Numbered from the stretch's first letter, positions 46,723-57,141 are shown. The stretch: 64,000 nt of DNA from Pandoraea sp. PE-S2T-3 (GCF_002179965.1 NZ_NGUQ01000035.1:62001-126000), one strand, 5' to 3'. The notes: generated by a model not told the origin, from the sequence alone. Numbers and translations: made by a program.

Positions 46723-48051
46723 ATGACCCGAACCCCCATCGTTACCGAACTGCGCGTTGTTCCTGTCGCCGGACGCGACAGCATGTTGCTGAACCTGAGC
46801 GGCGCCCACGGCCCGTTCTTCACGCGCAATCTGGTGATCCTGAAAGACAGCGCCGGGCACACCGGCGTTGGCGAAGTCCCTGGTGGCGAATCGATTCGCA
46901 AGACCCTCGAAGATGCACGTCAGTATGTCGTTGGCCAGTCGATTGCCAATGTGCAGGCGATTCTCGGCCAGACGCGCCGCGCGTTTGCCGATCGCGACGC
47001 CGGCGGCCGAGGTCTGCAAACCTTCGATCTGCGTACGACGATTCACGCCGTCACGGCGCTCGAAGCGGCGCTGCTCGATCTGCTGGGCCAGCATCTCGAA
47101 GTGCCGGTCGCAGCGCTGCTTGGCGAAGGTCAGCAACGCACTGAAGTGGCTATGCTGGGCTATCTCTTTTTCATCGGTGACCGGCACGCGACGGACTTGC
47201 CGTATGACGACAACCGCCACGCCCGCGACGACTGGGAGCGCGTGCGCACGGAAGTGGCCATGACCCCCGACGCTGTCGTACGTCTGGCAGAAGCGGCCCA
47301 TGCGCGATACGGCTTTCAGGATTTCAAACTCAAAGGCGGCGTGCTCGACGGCGACGCAGAAATCGAAGCCGTCACGGCGCTGGCGAAACGCTTTCCGCAA
47401 GCCCGCGTCACGCTCGATCCGAACGGCGCATGGTCGCTCGCCGAAGCCGTTCGCCTATGCCGCGACAAACACGACGTGCTCGCCTACGCCGAAGACCCGT
47501 GCGGCGCAGAAAACGGCTACTCGGGACGCGAGGTGATGGCGGAATTCCGGCGCGCCACCGGCCTGCCGACGGCCACCAACATGATCGCGACCGACTGGCG
47601 TCAGATGGGCCACGCGATTCAGTTGCAGTCGGTGGACATTCCGCTGGCCGACCCGCACTTCTGGACGATGCAAGGCTCGGTGCGCGTCGCGCAAATGTGT
47701 AACGACTGGGGCCTGACGTGGGGCTCGCATTCGAACAATCACTTCGATGTGTCGCTCGCCATGTTCACGCATGTGGCGGCTGCGGCACCGGGCAACATCA
47801 CTGCGATCGATACGCACTGGATCTGGCAGGACGGTCAGTACCTGACGCAAAACCCGCTCCAGATCGTGAATGGCAAGGTGCAGGTGCCGTCGACACCCGG
47901 GTTGGGTGTGACGCTCGACATGGACGCCGTGGAAGCTGCTCATGCGCAATACCTTGAACACGGACTCGGCGCGCGCGATGACAGCGTGGCGATGCAGTAT
48001 TTGATCCCTAACTGGAAGTTCGATCCGAAGCGTCCCTGCCTCGTGCGGTGA
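46723..48051 (+). CDS. gudD: Glucarate dehydratase
   Basis: A 442-residue enolase-superfamily enzyme that dehydrates D-glucarate to 5-keto-4-deoxyglucarate. Residues match the family: the K-x-K base pair in FKLKGG (near 205), metal ligands in LDPNGAW, YAEDP and TNMIATDW, and the catalytic His in [12 protein letters not shown] (near 340). The ATG at 46723 fits the family start. An upstream in-frame ATG at 46651 overlaps the operator. No glucarate transporter or aldolase lies adjacent. Confidence 0.96.
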   Translation: MTRTPIVTELRVVPVAGRDSMLLNLSGAHGPFFTRNLVILKDSAGHTGVGEVPGGESIRKTLEDARQYVVGQSIANVQAILGQTRRAFADRDAGGRGLQTFDLRTTIHAVTALEAALLDLLGQHLEVPVAALLGEGQQRTEVAMLGYLFFIGDRHATDLPYDDNRHARDDWERVRTEVAMTPDAVVRLAEAAHARYGFQDFKLKGGVLDGDAEIEAVTALAKRFPQARVTLDPNGAWSLAEAVRLCRDKHDVLAYAEDPCGAENGYSGREVMAEFRRATGLPTATNMIATDWRQMGHAIQLQSVDIPLADPHFWTMQGSVRVAQMCNDWGLTWGSHSNNHFDVSLAMFTHVAAAAPGNITAIDTHWIWQDGQYLTQNPLQIVNGKVQVPSTPGLGVTLDMDAVEAAHAQYLEHGLGARDDSVAMQYLIPNWKFDPKRPCLVR

Positions 48052-48240
48052 GGGCACTGGAGAGGGTCATCGGAAGGTGGCTGTCACGACAGGGACGCAA
48101 TGCGAGCTAACTGCGCGATTTTGGAAAATCGCGCGAAACATCCGCAAGCCACTTTTTGAAGAAAATTCAGATGAATTCGCGGTAAATAACGCTCCCGGGA
48201 AACCTATCGGGAGCGCGTCAAAAACGCCGCGCCAAAGAAA

Positions 48241-48275
48241 AAAGCCTGTCCAACTTTCGTTGAACAGGCTTTTTA
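48241..48275. terminator. Bidirectional terminator between gudD and the tRNA cluster
   Basis: AAAGCCTGT-C-CAAC pairs with GTTG-A-ACAGGCTTT around a 4-nt loop, flanked by A-runs and T-runs on both sides. It ends the leftward tRNA-Asp transcript and can also stop gudD. A second GC hairpin (GCTCCCG/CGGGAGC) lies at 48191-48214. Confidence 0.85.
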
Positions 48276-48277
48276 TT

Positions 48278-48354
48278 TGGCGGAGCGGACGGGGCTCGAA
48301 CCCGCGACCCCCGGCGTGACAGGCCGGTATTCTAACCAACTGAACTACCGCTCC
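48278..48354 (-). tRNA. tRNA-Asp(GTC), copy 1
   Basis: A 77-nt cloverleaf with GGAGCGG/CCGCTCC acceptor stem, encoded CCA, anticodon loop CTGTCAC (anticodon GTC) and GGTTCGAGCC T-arm. Identical in sequence to the second copy 100 bp upstream. Confidence 0.97.
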
Positions 48355-48453
48355 AAACTTGCTGCGGCATCGTGACGTCAATCACTTTGCTTTCCTGCTA
48401 GTTGTCCGGCATTGCAGCATTTTCATGCGCAGATCACCGAACTTCGTAGGTTT

Positions 48454-48530
48454 TGGCGGAGCGGACGGGGCTCGAACCCGCGACCCCCGGCGTGACAGGC
48501 CGGTATTCTAACCAACTGAACTACCGCTCC
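48454..48530 (-). tRNA. tRNA-Asp(GTC), copy 2
   Basis: Identical 77-nt copy of the neighbouring tRNA-Asp. Spacers on each side are about 97-99 bp, and the order Glu-Asp-Asp suggests one primary transcript or closely linked units. Confidence 0.97.
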
Positions 48531-48540
48531 AAAACCGACA

Positions 48541-48570
48541 AAAAAACCCGCCAAACTTTCAGCGGGCTTT
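48541..48570 (-). terminator. Weak terminator-like hairpin between tRNA-Glu and tRNA-Asp
   Basis: A 5-bp CCCGC/GCGGG stem with a 10-nt loop is followed on the minus strand by TTTTTT. It might partly end transcription after tRNA-Glu or serve as a processing structure. Confidence 0.45.
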
Positions 48571-48627
48571 TGCCACCGACTTCGTGGCATTTTCAAACTG
48601 ACACCGACTCGCTACCGGCACCAATTC

Positions 48628-48703
48628 TGGCGTCCCCTAGGGGATTCGAACCCCTGTACTCACCGTGAAAGGGTGATGTCCTAGGCCTCTAGACGAAGGG
48701 GAC
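48628..48703 (-). tRNA. tRNA-Glu(TTC)
   Basis: A 76-nt cloverleaf with GTCCCCT/AGGGGAC acceptor stem, encoded CCA, anticodon loop CTTTCAC (anticodon TTC) and GGTTCGAATCC T-arm. Confidence 0.97.
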
Positions 48704-48767
48704 AAAATCGTCAAAACTTTGTCTGTTTCGCGTTTGCTTCTCTTTACTGCATTTCGCGAAGAACGCT

Positions 48768-48796
48768 ATTCTAAACAACATTTCTTCGCTTGTGAA
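48768..48796 (-). promoter_or_regulatory. Promoter of the tRNA-Glu/Asp/Asp genes
   Basis: TTCACA-N17-TAGAAT on the minus strand, in AT-rich DNA, about 65 bp before tRNA-Glu. Confidence 0.6.
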
Positions 48797-48877
48797 GCTT
48801 TATTTTCAAGTTTTTTGCATCGTTTTTGCAAGAATCTTGCTCTTTCGACGCGCCCAAAAATCAAGCTTCGGAATCCG

Positions 48878-48953
<76 letters not shown>

Positions 48954-48969
48954 CGAACAGAGAAATGAG

Positions 48970-48998
48970 ATTCTAATGACAAACCCATTTCCTGTAAA
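48970..48998 (-). promoter_or_regulatory. Promoter of tRNA-Ala
   Basis: TTTACA-N17-TAGAAT on the minus strand, 17 bp before the mature tRNA 5' end. Confidence 0.7.
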
Positions 48999-49045
48999 TA
49001 CCCCTCTCGCACTTTTTCCGCATTATTTTGCCGATTCGTGCGAAA

Positions 49046-49077
49046 AATGAAAAACGGCGACTCCGTAGAGTCGCCGT
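49046..49077 (-). terminator. Terminator of pnp
   Basis: A 10-bp perfect stem ACGGCGACTC / GAGTCGCCGT with a 4-nt loop, followed on the minus strand by TTTTCATTTTT. About 90 bp after the pnp stop. Confidence 0.88.
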
Positions 49078-49168
49078 TCTCATTCAGCGCAGCAACATGC
49101 AAGCATGCCACCTCACCGAAACCACTGCGAAGCCGGGTTGATTAGTTCAACGACCGGCCCGTCGTGGC

Positions 49169-51310
49169 TTACCCTTCGTGCTTGGTCACAACCGCTGCGC
49201 CAACGCGCTCTTCTTCGGTCAGTGCCTTGTGCGACAGACGCAGACGGCCCTTGTCATCCTGCTGGATCACCTTCACACGCACCGACTGACCTTCCTTCAG
49301 GTAGTCGTTGATGTTGTTGATGCGCTCGTTCAGGATTTCCGAGATGTGCAGCAGACCATCCTTGCCCGGCAGCACCGAGACAATCGCGCCGAACTCGAGC
49401 AGCTTGAGCACGGTGCCGTCGTAGACCTGACCGACTTCCACTTCCACGGTGATCAGCTCGATGCGGCGCTTGGCTTCAGCAATACCTTCAGCGCTCGGGC
49501 TGGCGATGGTAACCACGCCGTCGTCCGAGATGTCGATGCTGGTGCCCGTTTCTTCGGTCAGCGCGCGAATCACCGAACCACCCTTGCCGATCACGTCACG
49601 GATCTTTTCCGGGTTGATCTTGATGGTGACCATGCGCGGTGCGAATTCCGACAGCTCCGTACGCACGCCCGACTGGGCCTCGGTCATCTTTTCGAGAATA
49701 TGCAGACGGCCTTCCTTGGCTTGCGCCAGCGCGACCTGCATGATTTCCTTCGTGATGCCCTGGATCTTGATGTCCATCTGGAGTGCGGTCACGCCGTTCG
49801 ACGTACCTGCCACCTTGAAGTCCATGTCGCCCAGGTGATCTTCGTCGCCGAGAATGTCGGTCAGCACGGCAAACTTGTTGCCGTCGAGGATCAGGCCCAT
49901 GGCGATACCGGCGACCGGCGAGGTCAGCGGCACACCGGCGTCCATCATGGCGAGGCTACCGCCGCACACCGATGCCATCGACGACGAACCGTTCGACTCG
50001 GTAATTTCCGACACCACGCGCACGGTGTAGCCGAAATCGTCAGCGCCCGGCAGGCAAGCCACCAGAGCACGCTTGGCCAGACGGCCGTGACCGATTTCGC
50101 GACGCTTGGGCGAACCCACGCGACCCGTTTCGCCCGTCGAGAACGGCGGGAAGTTGTAGTGCAGCATGAAGCGGTCACGGTACTCGCCTTGCAGCGCGTC
50201 GATGATCTGCTCGTCGCTCTTGGTGCCCAGCGTGGCCACCACGAGTGCCTGCGTTTCGCCACGCGTGAACAGTGCCGAACCGTGCGCACGCGGCAGCACG
50301 CCGGTGCGAATCGAGATCGGACGCACGGTGCGCGTGTCGCGGCCGTCGATACGCGGCTCGCCTGCCAGAATCTGGCTACGCACGATCTTGGCTTCCAGAT
50401 CGAACAGGATGTTGCCGACTTCGATCGCGTCCGGAGCCGCTTCGCCCTTGGCAGCAGCAGCTTCGCCCAGCTTGGCCAGCACGTCGCTCGTCACGGTACG
50501 CAGTTCTTGCGTACGTGCTTGCTTTTCACGCGTTTGGTAAGCGGCGCGCAGCGAGGCGTCAGCCAGCTCGGTCACTTGTGCGATCAGGGCTTCGTTCTTG
50601 CCGGCCGGGGTCCAATCCCACTCGGCCTTGCCACCGTCACGCACCAGGTCGTGAATCGCGTTGATGGCCGTTTGCAGTTGCTCGTGACCGAACACCACAG
50701 CGCCCAGCATCACGTCTTCCGGCAGTTCCTTGGCTTCCGATTCCACCATCAGCACGGCTTGTTCCGTACCGGCGACGACCAGATCCAGTTGCGACTTGGC
50801 GATCTGCTCACGCGACGGGTTCAGCACGTACTGGCTGTCGACGTAGGCAACGCGTGCGGCACCGACCGGGCCGTTGAACGGCAGACCCGAAATGGCCAGC
50901 GCGGCCGAAGCACCGATCAGGGCCGGGATATCGGCCGGCACTTCCGGGTTCAGCGAGACAACCTGCACCACCACCTGGACTTCGTTGTAGAAGCCTTCCG
51001 GGAACAGCGGGCGGATCGGACGGTCGATCAGGCGCGACGTCAGCGTTTCGTTTTCCGACGGACGGCCTTCACGCTTGAAGAAGCCACCCGGGATCTTGCC
51101 GGCGGCGTAAGTCTTTTCAAGGTAATCGACGGTCAGCGGGAAGAAGTCCTGGCCTGCCTTGGCCTTCTTTGCGCCAACGACCGTTGCCAGAATGACGGTA
51201 TCGTCCATGTCGACGAGCACAGCGCCCGACGCTTGACGAGCGATCTCACCCGTCTCCATGCGAACCGTGTTTTGGCCCCACTGGAAAGACTTGACGACTT
51301 TATTGAACAT
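49169..51310 (-). CDS. pnp: Polynucleotide phosphorylase
   Basis: A 713-residue phosphorolytic 3'-5' exoribonuclease and degradosome subunit. Two RNase PH domains (about 12-225 and 320-535) flank a helical domain; a KH domain with GKGG (near 570) and a C-terminal S1 domain ([32 protein letters not shown], about 620-690) follow. The ATG at 51310 has AAAGGAG upstream; the long frame before it is not conserved. It sits behind rpsO with a terminator in between, the classical rpsO-pnp arrangement. Confidence 0.98.
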   Translation of the reverse strand: MFNKVVKSFQWGQNTVRMETGEIARQASGAVLVDMDDTVILATVVGAKKAKAGQDFFPLTVDYLEKTYAAGKIPGGFFKREGRPSENETLTSRLIDRPIRPLFPEGFYNEVQVVVQVVSLNPEVPADIPALIGASAALAISGLPFNGPVGAARVAYVDSQYVLNPSREQIAKSQLDLVVAGTEQAVLMVESEAKELPEDVMLGAVVFGHEQLQTAINAIHDLVRDGGKAEWDWTPAGKNEALIAQVTELADASLRAAYQTREKQARTQELRTVTSDVLAKLGEAAAAKGEAAPDAIEVGNILFDLEAKIVRSQILAGEPRIDGRDTRTVRPISIRTGVLPRAHGSALFTRGETQALVVATLGTKSDEQIIDALQGEYRDRFMLHYNFPPFSTGETGRVGSPKRREIGHGRLAKRALVACLPGADDFGYTVRVVSEITESNGSSSMASVCGGSLAMMDAGVPLTSPVAGIAMGLILDGNKFAVLTDILGDEDHLGDMDFKVAGTSNGVTALQMDIKIQGITKEIMQVALAQAKEGRLHILEKMTEAQSGVRTELSEFAPRMVTIKINPEKIRDVIGKGGSVIRALTEETGTSIDISDDGVVTIASPSAEGIAEAKRRIELITVEVEVGQVYDGTVLKLLEFGAIVSVLPGKDGLLHISEILNERINNINDYLKEGQSVRVKVIQQDDKGRLRLSHKALTEEERVGAAVVTKHEG

Positions 51311-51562
51311 TTGCACTCCTTTATCGAATCGCGCGAATGCAGCAGCGGCGCGATATCGCTGCCGGGGTGGTCCCGACGCCGCACAGGGGGGAGTGTTATG
51401 CCATTCCAGCGTTGCTCGGCGCGTTGCCGTGCTGCTCTCTGATGCGACCCTGGAATGACACAAGCCCTGCTTGCCGACGAGGCCCCGTAACTCGGAAACC
51501 CGGTGCGAGGACCGGGCTGGCCGCCGGAAAAACATCAAAATGATGCTCGTCTGGCGTCGCCC

Positions 51563-51601
51563 AAAAACAAAATGCCTGCATCAGCACGCTGATACAGGCA
51601 T
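51563..51601 (-). terminator. Terminator between rpsO and pnp
   Basis: ATGCCTG-(mismatch)-ATCAG pairs with CTGAT-(mismatch)-CAGGCAT around a CACG-type loop, followed on the minus strand by TTTGTTTTT. It lies 20 bp after the rpsO stop, like the E. coli rpsO terminator. Confidence 0.88.
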
Positions 51602-51621
51602 CTCGTCGTAATCGTAATCGC

Positions 51622-51891
51622 TTACTTACGCAGGCCCAGCTTCTCGATCAGGGCGCGGTAGCGGTCTGCATCCTTGCCCTTGAGGTAATCGAGCAGCTTA
51701 CGACGACGGCTCACCATGCGCAGCAGACCGCGGCGGCTGTGGTGATCCTTCATGTGAGCCTTGAAGTGCGGCGTCAGTTCGTTGATGCGCGTGGTCAGCA
51801 GCGCAACTTGCACTTCGGGGGAACCCGTGTCATTGGCCGTGCGGGCGAATTGCGCCACGACGTCCGACTTCTTGATTTCTGCGTTCGACAT
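51622..51891 (-). CDS. rpsO: 30S ribosomal protein S15
   Basis: An 89-residue protein with the S15 pattern: [49 protein letters not shown]. It binds the central domain of 16S rRNA. The ATG at 51891 follows AAGGAAAG. A hairpin in the short leader (GCGCGGCGATGTCGCGC) could serve autoregulation, as known for S15 in E. coli. Confidence 0.98.
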   Translation of the reverse strand: MSNAEIKKSDVVAQFARTANDTGSPEVQVALLTTRINELTPHFKAHMKDHHSRRGLLRMVSRRRKLLDYLKGKDADRYRALIEKLGLRK

Positions 51892-51994
51892 TTGCTTTCC
51901 TTGGATACAAGCGGTCACGGAAGAATGGCCGTGCCGTGAACTTACAAAAACATGCGCGACATCGCCGCGCATAAACAAAAACTGCAAGTGCGCG

Positions 51995-52000
51995 ATTATA
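51995..52000 (-). promoter_or_regulatory. -10 element of rpsO
   Basis: A perfect TATAAT on the minus strand about 105 bp before the rpsO ATG. The -35 at 17 bp is weak (TGGCGG). Confidence 0.55.
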
Positions 52001-52142
52001 CGGGAATTGCCATCAGGCCGCCACAATTTTCCGTGCCCCGCCCCGGCGGGCGGGCCTGACGCCTCGATTTCGGGGTGAAAAATCCGGAAATCCGCCGGAC
52101 AATCGGCCCAAAATCAGTCGATTGTCGCGAAAATCGCATCAA

Positions 52143-53417
52143 TCACCGCTGGCGCGCCATCCGGCAGGTGCTCGGCAGCGCCACCTTGCTGGCGGGCAAT
52201 TCCATCACCGTCTTGAAACCGTAGCCCGAGCCCTCGTTGTCGAACTTCACGCCCGGCTCGCCGGCACGGCGCATGACCGAGACATACAGCGGCTCGATCA
52301 TCTGGTGATCGTTCGGGCGCATCCACGCGTCGGCGGGCGCCTCGCGAATGCGGCGGTTCTCCAGCGCGCGGCCCACGGTCGTCACGTCGGTGGTGCCCGC
52401 CTGTTCGAGCGCGGACGCGATCATGTCGACCATCACGCTCATGCGAAGCAGCGGATAGTCGTCACGGGCCTCCGGATAGCGCGCGCGAAACGCTTTGTAG
52501 AACGCGTCCGAGGCCTCGCCGCCTACGTTCGGGTGCCACTCGGCCACCGCATACACGCGCCCCACTCCGGCGTCACCGAGGGCAGCAGGCGCGCCCAGCG
52601 CGTTGCCGTAGAACGTGTAGAACTTCAGTTCCATGCCCTGCTCACGCGCGGCTTTCACCAACAGCGTGAGATCGTTGCCCCAGCTGCCGGTCACCACGGT
52701 ATCGGCACCCGCCGCGCGGATGCGCGCGAGGTACGGCGTGAAATCCTTCACGCGGCCTACCGGGCTGAACTGCTCACCCACAATCTGCACGTCGGGGCGC
52801 TTCGCCCCGATCATCTGGCGAGCCAGCCCGGCGACCTGCCGGCCGAAGCTGTAGTCCTGATTGAGCAGATAAACCTTCTGGATGCTCGGATCTTCCTTGA
52901 TCGCCTCGGTCAGCGCCTGCATGCGCATGGCGGCATTCGCATCGAAGGCGAAGTGCCAGAAGCTGCATTGCTCGTTGGTGAGCGCGGTATCGACCGCCGA
53001 GTAGTTGAAGAACAGCATGCGCTGGCCCGGCTCGCGGGCGTTGCGCTTGTTGATCGCGTCGATCAGGGCCGACGCCACCGCCGAGCTGTTGCCCTGCAAG
53101 ACAAAGGGAATGCCCAGATCGCCGGCTGCCTTGAGCTGCACCAGACTGTCTTCGACCGCCCCTTTGCTATCAAAAACGGTGAGTTCAAGCGGATGGGCGC
53201 CGTCGCGTAACTTCACGCCGCCGCGGGCGTTCACGCGCTCGATCGCGAAGCGCAGATTGCGCTCGACCATCGCCCCCGCATTGCCGAACGGCCCGCTCAT
53301 GCCTTCGATGAGCGCGAGGCGAATCGGCGGCGCAGCGTGCGCCAGTCCAGTGGCAGCCAACAGGCCAACAGCGCAAAGGCACGGCAACAAGCGCGCCAGC
53401 AAGACGTGAAGTTTCAT
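52143..53417 (-). CDS. ABC transporter substrate-binding protein, branched-chain amino-acid type
   Basis: A 424-residue periplasmic protein. Signal peptide about 1-27 (LLAATGLAHA). The mature part matches the Leu/Ile/Val-binding-protein fold: RLALIEGMSGPFGNAGAMVERNLRFAIERVNARGGV near the N-terminus and YLLNQDYSFGRQVA near 165. The ATG at 53417 gives the signal peptide; a longer frame does not. No permease or ATPase genes lie nearby, so it is an orphan binding protein in this window. Ligand unknown. Confidence 0.9.
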   Translation of the reverse strand: MKLHVLLARLLPCLCAVGLLAATGLAHAAPPIRLALIEGMSGPFGNAGAMVERNLRFAIERVNARGGVKLRDGAHPLELTVFDSKGAVEDSLVQLKAAGDLGIPFVLQGNSSAVASALIDAINKRNAREPGQRMLFFNYSAVDTALTNEQCSFWHFAFDANAAMRMQALTEAIKEDPSIQKVYLLNQDYSFGRQVAGLARQMIGAKRPDVQIVGEQFSPVGRVKDFTPYLARIRAAGADTVVTGSWGNDLTLLVKAAREQGMELKFYTFYGNALGAPAALGDAGVGRVYAVAEWHPNVGGEASDAFYKAFRARYPEARDDYPLLRMSVMVDMIASALEQAGTTDVTTVGRALENRRIREAPADAWMRPNDHQMIEPLYVSVMRRAGEPGVKFDNEGSGYGFKTVMELPASKVALPSTCRMARQR

Positions 53418-53559
53418 CGAGGCCCCAGTAACTCTCTCGGCGCGAATCATAACTGCCCGGTCCGCACCCGGCAAGCCGAGGCGCCCCACGATAAGTCACA
53501 CGGCGGTATGCTAGCGACATGCCGCTGTGCGGTATTTCCGCGTCAATGCGAGGCTATTC

Positions 53560-54075
53560 ATGACCCTGATTTCCAGAGTGTGCGCAACGCTCGCCACCAC
53601 TGCGCTGGCCCTGTCGCTCACCGCCTGCTACACCCCGGCATGGCAAACCTTGTCACCGAATCTGTCGCAAGCCGACGTTCAGGCCCAGCTCGGCAAGCCG
53701 AAGGAGGTCTACCCGCTCGCCCCCGGCGTCACCCGATGGCTCTACCCGACCAAGCCGTTCGGGGAAGAAACCATTGCCGTGGACTTCGACGCACAGGGCC
53801 GCCTGCTGAAAACCACGCAGGTCCTGTCCACACCGGAGTTCAACAAGGTCGAGATCGACAAGTGGACCAAGACCGACGTGCTGCATCATTTCGGCGAGCC
53901 GGTCGAGACGTCGGCCTTTCCGCTGATGAAGCGTGAAGTCTGGACTTACCGCTTCAAGCAGGATGACGTGTGGTTCACGATGATGAATTTCTACTTCGAT
54001 GTCGATGGTGTCGTGAAGACCACACAGATCAGCCCGGATCCGCTGCACGAGAAGCGCGACAACAACATGTTCTGA
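53560..54075 (+). CDS. Lipoprotein with two BamE-like repeats
   Basis: A 171-residue lipoprotein with lipobox LSLTAC (Cys near residue 23). Two related modules follow: residues about 35-90 (VQAQLGKPKEVYPL ... WLYPT ... VDFDAQGRLLKTTQVL) and about 100-160 (VLHHFGEPVETSAFPL ... WTYRF ... FYFDVDGVVKTTQISPDP). Each resembles the SmpA/OmlA/BamE fold that occurs in outer-membrane assembly. The function is inferred only. Divergent from the ABC binding protein gene. Confidence 0.75.
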   Translation: MTLISRVCATLATTALALSLTACYTPAWQTLSPNLSQADVQAQLGKPKEVYPLAPGVTRWLYPTKPFGEETIAVDFDAQGRLLKTTQVLSTPEFNKVEIDKWTKTDVLHHFGEPVETSAFPLMKREVWTYRFKQDDVWFTMMNFYFDVDGVVKTTQISPDPLHEKRDNNMF

Positions 54076-54084
54076 GCCGTTGGC

Positions 54085-55227
54085 TCAGGTCGCGGGCGGG
54101 CGCCACGAGATCATGCCCTGCGTGCGCGCCCGCACATCGATCGGTGCCAGACACGACGCGAGCGCTTCGTAGCCTCGCGCGCCGGGATACGGTGCAACGC
54201 TGAACGGCGGCGCGTGATTGGCCGGGCACAGAATCAGCAGTTCGTTGGGCCCGACGGCGGACAGATCGAGGATGTGTACCGAGCGCGTCATCAAGATGAG
54301 CCGCTGCGACGACATGCCCGCACGGTGGCGCAGGAAACGGATCAATGCTTCCTGCGTCGCCTGATTCAACCCCTGCTCCACCATGTCGACAACGACGACA
54401 GGAGAGGTGTGTTTCCCGTTGGCCTCGCCGGCTTCGCCAATTGCGTCAGAGGCATCCGCCACAGGGGCCACGTCGTCCCCGGCGGTGTCGTCAACATCGA
54501 GCGCCATCAGCAGTGCACGCAAGTCATCACTGGCCTCTCCGCCCTCCTCCAGCATCCATGCCGTGGCTCGCTCGACACGCGCCATGCGCGCGGCATCGTC
54601 AGCGGAAGCCCGCGCCAAAGCGGGTGCACCTTCCGGTGCGACTCGATCCAGACCAACGAACGTGGCACCCGGTATCGATTCGGCGAGTTGCAGCGCCAGC
54701 CGCGTCTTGCCGCTGCCCAACGGACCGGTCAGAAAGGTGATCGCTGGCAAGTCCTTCAATTCGAACCATTCGCCGCCCCACGGCCAAGGCAACGCGAAGC
54801 CGACGTCCAGCGGCGCCCCACCCGGCTCGTCGTGACGCTGATCGCGCAGCAGTTGTGCCAGCGCGCCGGTGGCCGGCATTCGTCCATCACGAAGCTCGGC
54901 GCGCAGCTCACGCACCCGGGCGATCTGCTGCGCCCGGGCAGCCATATCGCTCAGAAGCCTCGCTTCATGCATATCGAGCGCTCGCACCAGCGCCTGTGTA
55001 TCGCCGTCCAGCACCGCCTTGACCTCCGCGACGCTCAGGCCCAGTTTGCGCAGTGCCACGATCTCCCCGGCACGCGCCATATCCGTCGCGCGGTACTGGC
55101 GATAACCGGCAGCGGTGCGCCCCGGCGCCAGCAAGCCATGTTGCTCGTAGAGGCGCAGCGCCTTGCCTGATACGCCAAGCTGTCGCGCCGCCTCGGACGC
55201 CGTGAGATTTCGATCGGAAGACACCAT
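54085..55227 (-). CDS. MerR DNA-binding domain fused to a P-loop ATPase
   Basis: A 380-residue fusion. Residues 8-75 are a MerR winged helix (LTASEAARQLGVSGKALRLYEQHGLL, then GYRQYRATDMARA). A helical linker follows (about 80-130). The rest is an ATPase-like domain: Walker A GPLGSGKT (168-175), Walker B-like VVVVDMVEQG (277-286), and LMTRSVHILD resembling the end-of-core strand of ABC/AAA_21 ATPases. The start at 55227 has AAGGAG 6 nt upstream; an ATG at 55242 is less well placed. An acidic Asp/Ala-rich insert is at 240-270. DNA targets and role are unknown. Confidence 0.8.
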   Translation of the reverse strand: MVSSDRNLTASEAARQLGVSGKALRLYEQHGLLAPGRTAAGYRQYRATDMARAGEIVALRKLGLSVAEVKAVLDGDTQALVRALDMHEARLLSDMAARAQQIARVRELRAELRDGRMPATGALAQLLRDQRHDEPGGAPLDVGFALPWPWGGEWFELKDLPAITFLTGPLGSGKTRLALQLAESIPGATFVGLDRVAPEGAPALARASADDAARMARVERATAWMLEEGGEASDDLRALLMALDVDDTAGDDVAPVADASDAIGEAGEANGKHTSPVVVVDMVEQGLNQATQEALIRFLRHRAGMSSQRLILMTRSVHILDLSAVGPNELLILCPANHAPPFSVAPYPGARGYEALASCLAPIDVRARTQGMISWRPPAT

Positions 55228-55320
55228 ACATCGCTCCTTCATGGGCTAGGGATGAGCGCATGTTCGGGTCGGCCCCGGGGGCCGGGTCAAGCGAATTGAA
55301 TCACGCCGCCAGAGACGACA

Positions 55321-55361
55321 AAGCCGCCGCCCTCGTTGCAACGAAAGCGGCGGCTTTTTCT
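55321..55361. terminator. GC-rich hairpin between leuA and the MerR-ATPase gene
   Basis: A 10-bp stem AAGCCGCCGC / GCGGCGGCTT encloses a second small stem (TCGTTGCAACGA). TTTTT follows on the plus strand, TTT on the minus strand. It probably ends leuA. The remaining sequence 55228-55451 shows no gene. Confidence 0.7.
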
Positions 55362-55451
55362 ACGGCCCGGAGGAATAAGGCGCCGGATGAAACGACAGCC
55401 AATCAACCCTGTCATTGCACCGCAGTCTCCCTTACCCGCTCACCGGCAACA

Positions 55452-56996
55452 TTACGGCGTGAGTTGCGGGTTGAGCTTCTCGGCCTTCGAATACAGCTTG
55501 TTGAGCGCCGACAGGTAAGCCTTGGCGGACGCAGCCACGATGTCCGGATCAGTGCCGACGCCGTTCACGATACGGCCGCCCTTCGACAGACGCACGGTCA
55601 CTTCGCCCTGCGACTGCGTGCCCGTGGTAATCGCGTTGACCGAGTACAACAGCTGCTCGGCACCGCTTTGCACCTGCGATTCAATGGCGTTAAGCACCGC
55701 ATCGACCGGGCCGTTGCCCTCGGACTCGCCCACCAGTTCCTTGCCCTGCGCCGTGAACACCACGCGCGCGCTCGGGCGCTCGCCGGTCTCGGAGTGCTGC
55801 GCCATCGAGACCAGATAGAAGTGCTCGCCGCTCTCCGCCTGCGCTTCGTTCGAGACGATGGCCAGAATGTCTTCGTCGAAGATTTCCGACTTCTGATCGG
55901 CCAGTTCCTTGAAGCGGGCGAACGCGGCGTTCACGTCCTGCTCCGACTCCATCTCGATGCCCAGTTCCTGCAAGCGTTGCTTAAACGCGTTGCGGCCCGA
56001 GAGCTTGCCCAGCACGATCTTGTTCGCGGTCCAGCCCACATCTTCCGCACGCATGATTTCGTAGGTGTCGCGCGCCTTGAGCACGCCGTCCTGATGGATG
56101 CCCGACGCGTGCGCGAAGGCGTTGGCGCCGACCACGGCCTTGTTCGGCTGCACGTTGAAACCGGTGATCTGCGACACCAGCTTCGACGCCGGCACGATCT
56201 GCGTCGTGTCGATGCCCAGTTCCAGACCGAAGTAGTCCTTGCGCGTCTTGAGCGCCATGACCACTTCTTCGAGCGACGTATTGCCCGCGCGCTCGCCCAG
56301 ACCGTTGATCGTGCACTCGATCTGGCGCGCGCCGCCCAACTGCACGCCCGCCAGCGAGTTCGCCACAGCCATGCCCAAGTCGTTGTGGCAGTGCACCGAC
56401 CAGACGGCCTTGTCCGAGTTCGGCACGCGCTCGCGCAGCGTACGCACGAGCTGACCGTAGAGTTCCGGCACGCCGTAGCCGACCGTGTCGGCCACGTTGA
56501 TGGTCGTGGCGCCTTCGTCGATCACGGCTTCGAGCACGCGGCAGAGGAAGTCCAGATCCGAGCGGCTGCCGTCTTCCGGCGAGAATTCGATGTTGTCGGT
56601 GAACTGGCGCGCAAAGCGCACGGCAAGCTTGGCCTGCTCGAACACCTGATCGGGCGTCATGCGCAGCTTCTTCTCCATGTGCAGCGGGGAAGTGGCGATG
56701 AACGTGTGGATACGCGAGGAGTTGGCCCCCTTGAGCGCCTCGGCGGCACGGGCGATATCACGGTCGTTGGCGCGCGCCAGCGAGCACACCGTGCTGTCCT
56801 TGACGATACCGGCGATTGCCTTGATCGACTCGAAGTCGCCGTTCGAGCTGGCCGCGAAGCCGGCTTCGATGACGTCAACGCGCAGACGCTCCAGTTGGCG
56901 GGCGATACGAATCTTCTCGTCGCGCGTCATCGAGGCGCCGGGCGACTGTTCGCCGTCGCGCAAGGTCGTGTCGAAAATGATCAGCTTGTCAGCCAT
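55452..56996 (-). CDS. leuA: 2-isopropylmalate synthase
   Basis: A 514-residue enzyme for the first committed step of leucine synthesis. The N-terminal TIM barrel carries [15 protein letters not shown] (near 8-22) and the metal-binding HCHND (near 200). The C-terminal regulatory domain (about 390-510) is the leucine-binding ACT-like LeuA dimer fold. No leader peptide is visible before it, so control is likely enzymatic feedback rather than attenuation. It lies at the end of the ilv-psd-pssA-kbp block, behind the kbp terminator. Confidence 0.97.
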   Translation of the reverse strand: MADKLIIFDTTLRDGEQSPGASMTRDEKIRIARQLERLRVDVIEAGFAASSNGDFESIKAIAGIVKDSTVCSLARANDRDIARAAEALKGANSSRIHTFIATSPLHMEKKLRMTPDQVFEQAKLAVRFARQFTDNIEFSPEDGSRSDLDFLCRVLEAVIDEGATTINVADTVGYGVPELYGQLVRTLRERVPNSDKAVWSVHCHNDLGMAVANSLAGVQLGGARQIECTINGLGERAGNTSLEEVVMALKTRKDYFGLELGIDTTQIVPASKLVSQITGFNVQPNKAVVGANAFAHASGIHQDGVLKARDTYEIMRAEDVGWTANKIVLGKLSGRNAFKQRLQELGIEMESEQDVNAAFARFKELADQKSEIFDEDILAIVSNEAQAESGEHFYLVSMAQHSETGERPSARVVFTAQGKELVGESEGNGPVDAVLNAIESQVQSGAEQLLYSVNAITTGTQSQGEVTVRLSKGGRIVNGVGTDPDIVAASAKAYLSALNKLYSKAEKLNPQLTP

Positions 56997-57141
56997 GACT
57001 TACTCCTGTGGGGATCTCGTAGGGTTTGGTTTGTTCTTGGCGTCTTGTCGTCACGCTTGCCCGGGTGGCAAGCGGCGCGCGCGGGCGGGGCCGGTCGGGA
57101 GACGGCGGGCTGCGTGGCGATAGCGGTGCGAAATCATTGCC

